A DNA stretch of 64,000 nt. Origin: Dyadobacter pollutisoli (GTDB lineage Bacteria > Bacteroidota > Bacteroidia > Cytophagales > Spirosomataceae). Positions 42,749 to 50,470 of this stretch are shown in pieces. The notes beneath the pieces were generated by a model. That model was not told where the DNA came from, did no database searches, and saw only the letters and a list, made by a program, of their open reading frames with translations. The stretch spans positions 7,042,501 to 7,106,500 of the forward strand of contig NZ_CP112998.1 in NCBI RefSeq assembly GCF_026625565.1, read 5' to 3'. The translations under genes and the position numbers were made by a program. Numbering within the stretch: the stretch's first letter is position 1; each line of letters starts with the position of its first letter.

Positions 42749-44227
42749 ATGAATACAGAAAATAAACCGAAAGATGTGAACCGCCGCGACTTTTTGCAAA
42801 AGACTACGGCAGCAGCAATTGGCAGTTTTTTTATTGTTCCCCGCCATGTGCTGGGCAAGGGCTATCGCGCTCCAAGCGATAAGCTCAATATTGCCGGTGT
42901 CGGCGTGGGCGGTAAAGGTTTTTCTGACACCAACAACGCATGGAACAAAGGCGCTGAGAATCTGGTAGCACTTTGTGACGTGGACTGGGGGCAGGCACAG
43001 GTAAAAAAGAATTTCGAGCTGCACCCTGACGCCAAAAAATACAAGGATTTTCGTAAGATGTTCGACGAAATGGAAAAGGACATTGACGCGGTAACAGTTT
43101 CTACTACCGACCATATGCACGCCATTATCGCTATGGCTGCCATGCAGAGAGGTAAGCACGTGTATGTCCAGAAGCCTTTGACGCACGATATTTACGAAGC
43201 GCGGATGCTGACCGAAGCCGCCCGCAAATACAAGGTAGTAACGCAAATGGGTAACCAGGGAGCATCCAATCCTGCCCAGAACCAGATGAAAGAATGGTTC
43301 AACAAAGGGTTGATCGGTAATGTACACGAAGCACACGTGTGGACAAACCGTCCGGTATGGCCACAAGGTATCCCTGTCCCAACAGGCAAATTTGAAGTTC
43401 CTGCAGATCTTGATTGGGATCTTTGGGTAGGTTCTGCAGAATGGGTGGATTATAATCCGGCATGGCACCCGTTCAAATGGCGTGGATGGTGGAATTTCGG
43501 TACCGGTGCATTGGGCGATATGGGCTGCCACCTGATCGACCCTGCTTTCCGTACATTGGGACTAGGCTATCCTACCGAACTTGAATGTAGCGTGGGCCAG
43601 GTTTTCATCAAAGACTGGACCGCTGAGTACATTCCTGAAGGCTGCCCGCCATCATCGAGAGTACAATTGAAATTCCCGGCTAACAAAGTCAACAAATCAG
43701 AAGTTACATTGACTTGGCATGATGGCGGTCTTCGTCCATTCCACCCGGATCTGATTCCTGCAAATGATCCGCTGGGAGAGCCGGACAGCAGTAATGGTGT
43801 TCTTTTGATCGGTGAAAAAGGGGTAATGACCTGCGGAACGTACGGTGTTGCTCCCAAAGTATATCTGAAAGACGGAACCAAGCTGGAATACAAGCCAGGT
43901 GATTTTGGAAACAAATACACCACCATGCCTGAGTTCGGTCACCACGTTTCATGGTCAGACGCTTGTAAAGCAGGTTTCAACAGCAAAGAGCACAAGGTGC
44001 TAACTTCGTCGTTCGACTACGCCGGACCTTTGACAGAAACGGTGATCATGGGTAACCTGGGTATCCGAAGCTATAACCTGCGTCAGGCAAAGGCTGATGG
44101 AAAAGGATTTGACTATCCAGGTCGTAAGAAATTGCTATGGGATGGTAACAATATGAAAATCACCAACTTTGACGAAGCCAACCAGTTCGTAAAACGCAAA
44201 TACCGCGGCGACTGGAAATTGTCGTAA
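42749..44227 (+). CDS. Gfo/Idh/MocA family oxidoreductase with Tat signal
   Basis: A 492-residue exported NAD(P)-dependent oxidoreductase. The N-terminus has a twin-arginine signal (NRRDFLQKTTAAAIGSFF) followed by an AVPR-like cut. The Rossmann domain starts at LNIAGVGVGGKG, with the family EKP-type block replaced by YVQKPLTHDIYEA (the catalytic Lys is kept) and a C-terminal domain containing WWNFGTGALGDMGCHLIDPAF. Such secreted members act on sugars or sugar derivatives in the periplasm. The substrate is unknown. It is the only gene in its transcript and is bounded downstream by the long palindrome at 44233. Confidence 0.9.
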   Translation: MNTENKPKDVNRRDFLQKTTAAAIGSFFIVPRHVLGKGYRAPSDKLNIAGVGVGGKGFSDTNNAWNKGAENLVALCDVDWGQAQVKKNFELHPDAKKYKDFRKMFDEMEKDIDAVTVSTTDHMHAIIAMAAMQRGKHVYVQKPLTHDIYEARMLTEAARKYKVVTQMGNQGASNPAQNQMKEWFNKGLIGNVHEAHVWTNRPVWPQGIPVPTGKFEVPADLDWDLWVGSAEWVDYNPAWHPFKWRGWWNFGTGALGDMGCHLIDPAFRTLGLGYPTELECSVGQVFIKDWTAEYIPEGCPPSSRVQLKFPANKVNKSEVTLTWHDGGLRPFHPDLIPANDPLGEPDSSNGVLLIGEKGVMTCGTYGVAPKVYLKDGTKLEYKPGDFGNKYTTMPEFGHHVSWSDACKAGFNSKEHKVLTSSFDYAGPLTETVIMGNLGIRSYNLRQAKADGKGFDYPGRKKLLWDGNNMKITNFDEANQFVKRKYRGDWKLS

Positions 44228-44232
44228 TACTT

Positions 44233-44287
44233 TTGTGAGACTGAGCGGACGGGACCGCCCGGCGGTCCCGTCCGCTCAGTCTCACAA
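44233..44287. repeat. 55-bp perfect palindrome between convergent genes
   Basis: Bases 44233-44259 are the exact reverse complement of 44261-44287, with a single central base at 44260, giving 27-bp arms. The inner part is very GC-rich (GGACGGGACCGCC). It starts 6 bp past one stop codon and ends one base before the panC stop, filling the whole convergent gap. It should form a very stable hairpin in either transcript or a cruciform in DNA, and probably ends both. Its CCGCTCAG-C-TCAC edge resembles part of the element at 39670. Confidence 0.85.
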
Positions 44288-44288
44288 T

Positions 44289-45131
44289 TTAAAAAACAAC
44301 ATTATCAATCAACCTCACCGGCCCAAGAAACGCTGCGATACAAATGGCGTTACTATCTTCAGCACCAATACTTTCAATGGACATCAAAGTCTTCACGTCC
44401 ACCACTTCAAAGTAATCGAGTGTAAATTCCTTAATACCTGCAAACTCGCCGTGTGCGGACTTTATAACATCCTTTACAGGCTTACCTGCGAGCAGATTAT
44501 TTTTTGAGGTCGTCAAAATACGATGGATGTGAGGTGCAATGGCTCTTTCTTCATCATTGAGCCGTCTGTTTCGCGATGACATCGCCAATCCATCCGTTTC
44601 GCGGATAGTGGGGCATACAACGAGTTTAAGATCGAATGCGAGATCAGTGATCAATCTTCTGATAACCGAAACCTGCTGTAAATCTTTTTGACCAAAATAA
44701 GCATGGTGGGGACGGACGATATTAAACAGCTTGGATACCACGATCCCCACGCCATTAAAATGTCCCGGTCTTGAAGCGCCTTCCATTACGCTTTCGAGCG
44801 AGCCGAAATTGATTTTGAGCACAGCAGGTTCCGGGTACATTTCTTCCACTGAGGGCGCAAATACGGCCGAACAACCGGCGTTTTCCAGCATGACACAATC
44901 CGCTTCGAGCGTCCTGGGGTATTTGAGAAGATCCTCAGCATTGTTGAACTGCGTCGGGTTGACAAAAACACTGCAAACGGTAATGTGATTGTCTGTTTTG
45001 GAAGCCTCGATGAGCGAAATGTGACCTTCGTGCAAGGCACCCATGGTAGGTATCAGGCCAATGGTTTTTTGTTGTAATATTTGCTGATCAAGAAAATTCC
45101 GAAGGCTTTTGACTGAAGTAAATACTTCCAT
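44289..45131 (-). CDS. panC: Pantothenate synthetase
   Basis: Joins pantoate and beta-alanine with ATP to form pantothenate. The 280-residue length is standard. The HIGH-type motif is in PTMGALHEGHISLIEAS (residues 28-44), then VFVNPTQFNNAEDLLKYPR, the KMSKS-like region (TDGLAMSSRNRRLN) and the FGQKDLQQV loop. All ATP- and pantoate-site residues I can see are present. It is monocistronic as far as visible, and its upstream region faces the divergent glycogen-synthase-like gene. Confidence 0.96.
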   Translation of the reverse strand: MEVFTSVKSLRNFLDQQILQQKTIGLIPTMGALHEGHISLIEASKTDNHITVCSVFVNPTQFNNAEDLLKYPRTLEADCVMLENAGCSAVFAPSVEEMYPEPAVLKINFGSLESVMEGASRPGHFNGVGIVVSKLFNIVRPHHAYFGQKDLQQVSVIRRLITDLAFDLKLVVCPTIRETDGLAMSSRNRRLNDEERAIAPHIHRILTTSKNNLLAGKPVKDVIKSAHGEFAGIKEFTLDYFEVVDVKTLMSIESIGAEDSNAICIAAFLGPVRLIDNVVF

Positions 45132-45338
45132 GGAAAAAGTAAAATCTGAGGGAGTAACCGGTGCCGTACTATTGCTTTATAATCTGTGTGGGCAACTAGT
45201 GGTGACAGGCTGGAAAATTTTGGAACGGGAAATCCCAAACTGAACGCAATATTACACTTAGTTTGGAATATCTTTTGAAATTGCGATTTTTTTTGTATAA
45301 TTTTGCAAAACTTTTTTTCACAAACTGCTAAAAGATCT

Positions 45339-46145
45339 ATGGAGAAACTACGAATTTTGTATGTAGCCAGTGAAATCAACCCTTTCCTCCAAACCACTGA
45401 TGTTGCCGATTACGTAAGGAAACTTCCTCAGGCAATGCAGGAACGAGGTGCAGAAATCAGAATTCTTGTTCCCCGTTTTGGTCTTATCAATGAACGCAAA
45501 AACCGGCTTCATGAAGTAGTTCGACTTTCAGGAATAAATATTACCGTAGGAGATGAAGAAAAGCCACTAATCATTAAAGTAGCCTCTATTCCAAATGCGA
45601 AGCTGCAAGTCTATTTTATAGACAATGATGATTATTTTCACCGTAAATCAGTGTTCTTTGATAAAGAGAACAATTTTTATGATGACAATGATGAACGTGC
45701 GATTTTCTTCTGTAAGGGGGTTTTGGAAACGGTAAAAAAATTGGGATGGGCTCCGGATGTAGTTCACTGCAACGACTGGATGACAGCGTTGATCCCATTG
45801 TATTTGAAAACTACGTATCGCAACGATCCGATGTTTAAGGATACAAAAAGTGTATTTACGGTACATAACAATGCTTTTGACTTCAAGTTCGATGCAGATT
45901 TGCAAAGCAAAGCAAAAGCGATGGATGTAAGCGATGAGGCTTTGGCCCATTTGCACTCTGCGGATTTCGAAGGTTTTGTAAAAATCGGGTGTGCTTATGC
46001 AGATGCGGTTTTGAAAGCGGACGATCACTGCAGCGAAAGCCTTAACCAGATTTTCAATGATGCGCCTAAGCGTGTTGAGCTGGATGAGCAGGACGAAAAG
46101 TTCTCTGAGTCTTACTACAATTTGTATACTGACCTGATGAGTTAG
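45339..46145 (+). CDS. Glycogen/starch synthase N-terminal domain protein
   Basis: A 268-residue protein matching only the N-terminal Rossmann half (GT5 catalytic N-domain) of glycogen synthase GlgA. Seen are the start LRILYVASEINPF, RILVPRFGLINERKNRLHEVVRLSG, VFFDKENNFYDDNDERAIFFCKGVLE and PDVVHCNDWMTALIPLYLK (the UDP/ADP-glucose synthase signature). The KTGG motif of true GlgA is replaced by TTDVADYVRKLP, and the C-terminal GT-B domain is missing, so synthase activity is unlikely. Short forms like this occur in Cytophagales as separate genes. The ATG at 45339 is preferred over the frame start at 45303. Confidence 0.8.
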   Translation: MEKLRILYVASEINPFLQTTDVADYVRKLPQAMQERGAEIRILVPRFGLINERKNRLHEVVRLSGINITVGDEEKPLIIKVASIPNAKLQVYFIDNDDYFHRKSVFFDKENNFYDDNDERAIFFCKGVLETVKKLGWAPDVVHCNDWMTALIPLYLKTTYRNDPMFKDTKSVFTVHNNAFDFKFDADLQSKAKAMDVSDEALAHLHSADFEGFVKIGCAYADAVLKADDHCSESLNQIFNDAPKRVELDEQDEKFSESYYNLYTDLMS

Positions 46146-46163
46146 TAAATAATCAATCATTGA

Positions 46164-46196
46164 AAACGGCGGCTTTTTTAAGTCGCCGTTTTTTTT
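46164..46196 (+). terminator. Terminator of the glycogen synthase-like gene
   Basis: A stem AAACGGCGGCTT/AAGTCGCCGTTT (one G-U pair) with a four-base T loop, followed by at least eight T. It lies 19 bp beyond the stop codon. Confidence 0.85.
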
Positions 46197-46331
46197 GTGC
46201 ATGTGTTCGAGCACTTCATTTGAATTGGATAATTTTTAGTATTAAATTAAAAATAAGCTTGTTAACCAGTTTCTATTGCTATTTATTTGCACGTTAGCAT
46301 TGACATACACTCAAACAAAATTTGCGAAAAT

Positions 46332-48170
46332 ATGTGCGGAATTGTGGCTTATGTTGGAAACAGGGAGGCATATCCTCTGATTTTGAAAGGGCTTAAAAGA
46401 CTCGAATACCGGGGATACGACAGTTCAGGTATTGCCCTGCTCGAAAATGATAAATTGAATATTTACAAGAAAAAGGGTAAGGTGTCAGACCTGGAAAGTG
46501 TACTGGCCGACAAACATCTTACAGCAACAATCGGAATAGGGCATACCCGGTGGGCAACACATGGCGAGCCAAACGACGTCAATGCGCACCCTCACTTCTC
46601 CAATAACCGCAAGCTTTCCATCATCCACAACGGGATCATTGAAAATTACGCGTCCATCAAACAACAGCTGATTAAGAAAGGACATGTCTTTCTAAGCGAT
46701 ACCGATACAGAAGTGCTCATTCATTTTATTGAAGACATCCAGCTGGAAACCGGTGGTTCGCTTGAATCTGCCGTACGCCTCGCTTTAAAGGAAGTAGTAG
46801 GTGCATATGCTATCGTAGTGATGTCGGTGGATCATCCTGGCCAGCTTATTGCCGCGCGAAAAGGCAGCCCGCTGGTCATTGGAATCGGGGAGGGGGAGTT
46901 CTTTTTTGCTTCCGATGCGACGCCCATTATTGAGTATACCAAAGACGTCGTGTATCTGGACGACTACGAGGTCGCTGTGATCAGTGACGGAAAGCTCAGC
47001 ATTCAAAATCTTGATAATACCGCTACCATTCCGTACATCCAGAAACTGGAAATGGAGCTCGAAACCATTGAAAAAGGTGGTTACGACCATTTTATGATCA
47101 AGGAGATCTTCGAACAACCACGGTCCATTGCTGACAGTATGCGGGGCAGGGTACGTGCCGACGACGCACATTTACAGTTGGGAGGGTTGAGCAATTATCT
47201 TGATAAGCTCGCCAATTCCGACAGGATCGTGATCATTGGCTGTGGTACTTCCTGGCACGCTGGGCTTGTAGCGGAATACCTGTTTGAAGAACTGGCACGC
47301 GTCAATGTGGAAGTGGAGTACGCTTCCGAATTCAGGTACCGTAATCCTGTGATCAACGAGAAAGATATCGTTATCGCGATTTCACAATCGGGAGAAACGG
47401 CCGATACATTAGCTGCCATCGAACTGGCTAAGTCAAAAGGAGCGACCATTTTTGGCGTTTGTAATGTGGTAGGCTCGTCCATTGCACGCGCTACCGACGC
47501 AGGCGCCTATACACATGCGGGCCCTGAGATAGGAGTGGCGAGTACCAAGGCATTTACGGCTCAGGTGACTGTGCTAACGTTAATGGCCATCGCGACGGCA
47601 AAAAGAAAAGGTACCATTTCAGAGGAAACTTATCGTCAGCTACTGATCGAGCTGGAAACGATTCCTTCGAAGGTAAGCAAGGTGTTCGAGAACGCTTCCA
47701 AAATCAAAGAGATCGCGTTTATCTTTACCTATGCGCGAAATTTCATTTATCTCGGACGAGGACTGAATTTCCCGGTAGCATTGGAAGGCGCGCTCAAACT
47801 GAAAGAAATATCCTACATCCACGCGGAAGGTTATCCAGCTGCCGAAATGAAGCACGGACCTATCGCATTGATAGACGAAGATATGCCGGTAGTGTTCTTG
47901 GCAACGAAAGACGGGTCATACGAGAAAATCGTGTCGAACATTCAGGAAGTAAAAGCAAGAAAGGGGCGTGTGATCGCCATTGTTACCGAGGGAGATACAT
48001 TGATTCCCGGTATGGTTGATTTTGTGATTGAAGTGCCGAAAACGCATGAAATCCTGACGCCGCTGGTTTCTGTGATTCCATTGCAGCTGCTATCCTACTA
48101 CATTGCTGTGATGCGCGGCCGTAATGTGGATCAGCCGAGGAATCTTGCGAAATCAGTGACAGTGGAATAA
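46332..48170 (+). CDS. glmS: Glutamine--fructose-6-phosphate aminotransferase (isomerizing)
   Basis: Makes glucosamine-6-phosphate, the entry to peptidoglycan and LPS amino sugars. The true start is the ATG at 46332, because processing must expose Cys2 (MCGIVAYVGN) as the glutaminase nucleophile; the frame opens 15 codons earlier. It has 612 residues: a glutaminase domain (CGIVAYVG to about 240, with HTRWATHGEPN and DSHPH-like NAHPHFSN), then two SIS sugar-isomerase domains (GCGTSWHAG, SQSGETADT, GRGLNFPVALEGALKLKEISYIHAEGY) and the C-terminal KSVTVE. No glmS ribozyme is seen in the 186-bp leader. Confidence 0.97.
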   Translation: MCGIVAYVGNREAYPLILKGLKRLEYRGYDSSGIALLENDKLNIYKKKGKVSDLESVLADKHLTATIGIGHTRWATHGEPNDVNAHPHFSNNRKLSIIHNGIIENYASIKQQLIKKGHVFLSDTDTEVLIHFIEDIQLETGGSLESAVRLALKEVVGAYAIVVMSVDHPGQLIAARKGSPLVIGIGEGEFFFASDATPIIEYTKDVVYLDDYEVAVISDGKLSIQNLDNTATIPYIQKLEMELETIEKGGYDHFMIKEIFEQPRSIADSMRGRVRADDAHLQLGGLSNYLDKLANSDRIVIIGCGTSWHAGLVAEYLFEELARVNVEVEYASEFRYRNPVINEKDIVIAISQSGETADTLAAIELAKSKGATIFGVCNVVGSSIARATDAGAYTHAGPEIGVASTKAFTAQVTVLTLMAIATAKRKGTISEETYRQLLIELETIPSKVSKVFENASKIKEIAFIFTYARNFIYLGRGLNFPVALEGALKLKEISYIHAEGYPAAEMKHGPIALIDEDMPVVFLATKDGSYEKIVSNIQEVKARKGRVIAIVTEGDTLIPGMVDFVIEVPKTHEILTPLVSVIPLQLLSYYIAVMRGRNVDQPRNLAKSVTVE

Positions 48171-48187
48171 AGAATTCCGGTTTTCGT

Positions 48188-48195
48188 TAGTTTTG
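48188..48195 (+). promoter_or_regulatory. Candidate -7 element for gldD
   Basis: TAGTTTTG is an exact TAnnTTTG match 20 bp upstream of the gldD ATG. No matching TTTG is seen at the -33 position, so gldD may instead be read through from glmS. Confidence 0.35.
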
Positions 48196-48214
48196 TGCAT
48201 TCAGTTCTCAAATC

Positions 48215-48817
48215 ATGCCAATTCTAAAACAACTGTTACATAGCTGCGCGGCGATTATGACGGCGCTGATCATTTTTTCTTGTGAAAAAAAAGAAGATCA
48301 GAGTTACGTTCCCCGCCCAAAAGGGTTCAACCGGATAGAGCTGCCTTCCAATACTTACCAGAAACTATCCGAGGCTCATCCCTATACATTTGAATATTCC
48401 CGGTACGCAGAAGTGGTACCGGATACATTTTCAATGGCCGAAAAAGACTGGATCTTTATCAATTATCCGCAGTTTAAGGCCAGCATTCAGCTGACTTATA
48501 AAGAGTTGAAAAATGACCCAGGCAGGTTAAAAGCGTTTATTAATGATAGCTACAAGCTGGCCGGAAAGCATCAGATCAGGGCGTCATCCATTCAGGAGCA
48601 GCGGGTTCTTTCCAAAAGCGGGCGTACTGCCATTATTTTCAAGATTGAAGGTGATGTGCCCAGTCCTTACCAGTTTTATACAACAGATAGTACAGAACAT
48701 TTCCTGAGAGGTGCCGTTTATTTTCCTACGGCTACCAAAAATGACTCCCTGGCCCCTGTGATCGACTATATTCAAAAGGACATGATCCAGCTTCTCAACA
48801 CATTGGAGTGGAGATAA
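48215..48817 (+). CDS. gldD: Gliding motility lipoprotein GldD
   Basis: A 200-residue lipoprotein needed for gliding and T9SS function in gliding Bacteroidota. The signal MPILKQLLHSCAAIMTALIIFSC ends with a lipobox (IFSC) and cysteine about residue 23. The body has the GldD pattern: YVPRPKGFNRIELP, YTFEYSRYAEVVPD, WIFINYPQFKASIQLTYK, then DSYKLAGKHQIRASSIQE and PSPYQFYTTDSTEHFLRGAVYF. It lies 44 bp downstream of glmS and 77 bp upstream of the IrrE-like gene. Its presence predicts that the organism is, or descended from, a T9SS-equipped, possibly gliding, bacterium. Confidence 0.92.
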   Translation: MPILKQLLHSCAAIMTALIIFSCEKKEDQSYVPRPKGFNRIELPSNTYQKLSEAHPYTFEYSRYAEVVPDTFSMAEKDWIFINYPQFKASIQLTYKELKNDPGRLKAFINDSYKLAGKHQIRASSIQEQRVLSKSGRTAIIFKIEGDVPSPYQFYTTDSTEHFLRGAVYFPTATKNDSLAPVIDYIQKDMIQLLNTLEWR

Positions 48818-48893
48818 AATGTGGTGAAGAATATTGCGGTGGAAATTTGAAGCATGTATCTTTGGGGCTCTCACCTCAACAACACGATACACT

Positions 48894-49607
48894 ATGGCCA
48901 GAAAGCAACCCAAAAACCAGCTTCTCCTTGATTTTTCAGTCCGCGGAAACAGGATCGTTCTGCATCTAGGACAAGTTGAAAGTCAGCGTGTTGCGGACCA
49001 GCTATTCGAAGGTTTGGTAAATGGTGACTGGATGATAGAGCCGGCTGGTGAGGTAGCAGACATTTCTTACGCTCAGGATATTGTGCATCAGATCGGTCAC
49101 AAACTTCCTTATCCAGAGGGTGTTAAAATCGCGCAATTGCACAATGTTGATCCGCTTTTCAAAGGTTTTTCGGCTATATATCGTCAAAAAGGATGGGTGT
49201 TTGTGAATGCTGCTTCGGAGCTTAATGAACGCAATTATCACATTCATTTATTGACCGTTTCGCTGGGCCTTCATACGCTTTATTCCAATACAAATTCCCT
49301 TGCAGCCCGTTCCGAACAACTAATTTTCGAGGCACTTTTGCCATTTGAAGAAGTCGAGAGCTTTTTCAGAAATGACATTTCCAAGATCCCCGATTTCCTG
49401 GCATCCGACATTGCCAATTTTTTCAAAGTACCTTTTCCAATGGTACTGAAAAGAGCTTTGCTACTGAAAATCATCACTGACGAGCAGTACAGAAGCTTTA
49501 TGACCGTTATTCCCGCAGCTTCTTCCAAGCCACGGGAGTTATTTCTATCAAAGGACGGGAGTATAGATGATTTGGAAGCGCAGCTGTTTCTGGGCCTCGG
49601 AGAATAA
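48894..49607 (+). CDS. Degenerate ImmA/IrrE-like protein
   Basis: A 237-residue protein with no family I can name outright. I take the ATG at 48894 (MARKQPKNQLLLD); the frame opens at 48834. The order of elements parallels ImmA/IrrE metallopeptidases: a strand GWVFVNAASELNERNYHIH, a helix HLLTVSLGLHTLY where an active protein would have HExxH, then EQLIFEALLPFEEVESFF and a terminal helix-turn-helix-like part (LASDIANFFKVPFPMVLKRALLLKIITDEQY). The zinc-site Glu and second His are not kept, so it is presumably inactive and a regulatory or scaffold protein. The similarity is by eye and needs a profile search. Confidence 0.5.
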   Translation: MARKQPKNQLLLDFSVRGNRIVLHLGQVESQRVADQLFEGLVNGDWMIEPAGEVADISYAQDIVHQIGHKLPYPEGVKIAQLHNVDPLFKGFSAIYRQKGWVFVNAASELNERNYHIHLLTVSLGLHTLYSNTNSLAARSEQLIFEALLPFEEVESFFRNDISKIPDFLASDIANFFKVPFPMVLKRALLLKIITDEQYRSFMTVIPAASSKPRELFLSKDGSIDDLEAQLFLGLGE

Positions 49608-49612
49608 TAATC

Positions 49613-50410
49613 TTACTTTTTCTTAACTGCCATATTGCTTAAATCGGGCAATGGGCTTACCGACGTCCACCCTCCGTCCACCACCAGGCTTTGTCCTGTA
49701 ATGTGACCTGAATGTGGCGAAAGCAGGAACAATGCAGCATTGGCAATGTCCTCGCAGATAGCAGGCCTCCCCATAGGTGTAATCGCCGACCATGTTTTGG
49801 GATAGGTCGGATCTTCGGCTAGCGTTCTTTCCGTCAATGTAGCACCAGGAGCGACTGTGTTAATGGTTATTCCGTGCGGAGATAGTTCCAAAACCAGGTT
49901 TTTGGCCAACATTTCCAAGCCCGCCTTTGTCATCGCATATGCTCCAAGAAACTGGTGCGCCTGATGCCCGACCACGGACGACATGAGCAATATTCTCCCA
50001 CCTGATTTTTGAAGACGCATTTGCTTCGCCGAAGCTTGTGTCAATAAAAACGAACCCATCAAGTTCACTTCCAGGACTTTCCTTAGATTTTCGACCGGGT
50101 AGTCAAAAAAATCACCAAAAAGCGTAATTCCTGCATTGGCTACGGTTAATGTAAGTTTTCCAAAGCATTTGACAGCCTCGTCAACCATGCCGTCGATGAT
50201 GTCTGGATTAGAAGCATCACCGGCAAATGCAACACATTCACCTTCCTTATTGCGGATTTTACGGGCAGCATCAGCCGCAAGCGATTTGTCGGCATCATTC
50301 AAAATAATACACGCACCCTGACTGGCAAGCTGCTTCGCAATTTCAAATCCGATTCCCTGCCCCGCTCCGGTAACAATCGCAACCTGATTGTCGAATAATT
50401 GGCTGTTCAT
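49613..50410 (-). CDS. Short-chain dehydrogenase/reductase (SDR)
   Basis: A 265-residue classical SDR. The cofactor motif is TGAGQGIGFE at about residues 15-24, the catalytic set is Ser (LLMSSVVGH), Tyr-x3-Lys (AYAMTKAG, where the Tyr and Lys are present) and the Asn of NAG, and the end PGATLTERTL and GQSLVVDGGW is typical. It lies 60 bp from the IlvD/Edd-family dehydratase on the same strand, and the pair probably form one sugar-acid pathway: an SDR makes or uses a sugar lactone or keto acid and the dehydratase removes water. The substrate is inferred only from the neighbour. Confidence 0.88.
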   Translation of the reverse strand: MNSQLFDNQVAIVTGAGQGIGFEIAKQLASQGACIILNDADKSLAADAARKIRNKEGECVAFAGDASNPDIIDGMVDEAVKCFGKLTLTVANAGITLFGDFFDYPVENLRKVLEVNLMGSFLLTQASAKQMRLQKSGGRILLMSSVVGHQAHQFLGAYAMTKAGLEMLAKNLVLELSPHGITINTVAPGATLTERTLAEDPTYPKTWSAITPMGRPAICEDIANAALFLLSPHSGHITGQSLVVDGGWTSVSPLPDLSNMAVKKK

Positions 50411-50436
50411 TTTTTACGCTACTAAATGTTTTTGAA

Positions 50437-50466
50437 TTGACCGGAAGCCGTTTCGCTCCCGGTCAA
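50437..50466 (-). terminator. Hairpin after the IlvD/Edd dehydratase gene
   Basis: On the minus strand TTGACCGG/CCGGTCAA form an 8-bp stem around a 14-base loop, 5 bp past the dehydratase stop. The downstream bases TTCAAAAAC have no real T run, so it may be a pause or RNA-stabilising hairpin and read-through into the SDR gene is likely. Confidence 0.4.
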
Positions 50467-50470
50467 TAGT

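Noticed and set aside
42530..43531. Long minus-strand ORF (333 codons) opposite the Gfo/Idh/MocA gene
   Set aside because: It is the antisense shadow of a clearly conserved oxidoreductase; its translation is rich in His, Cys and Phe and shows no family.
46146..46331. glmS ribozyme in the glmS leader
   Set aside because: The leader is short and AT-rich, with a terminator of the preceding gene; no ribozyme core is visible, and that ribozyme is typical of Gram-positives.
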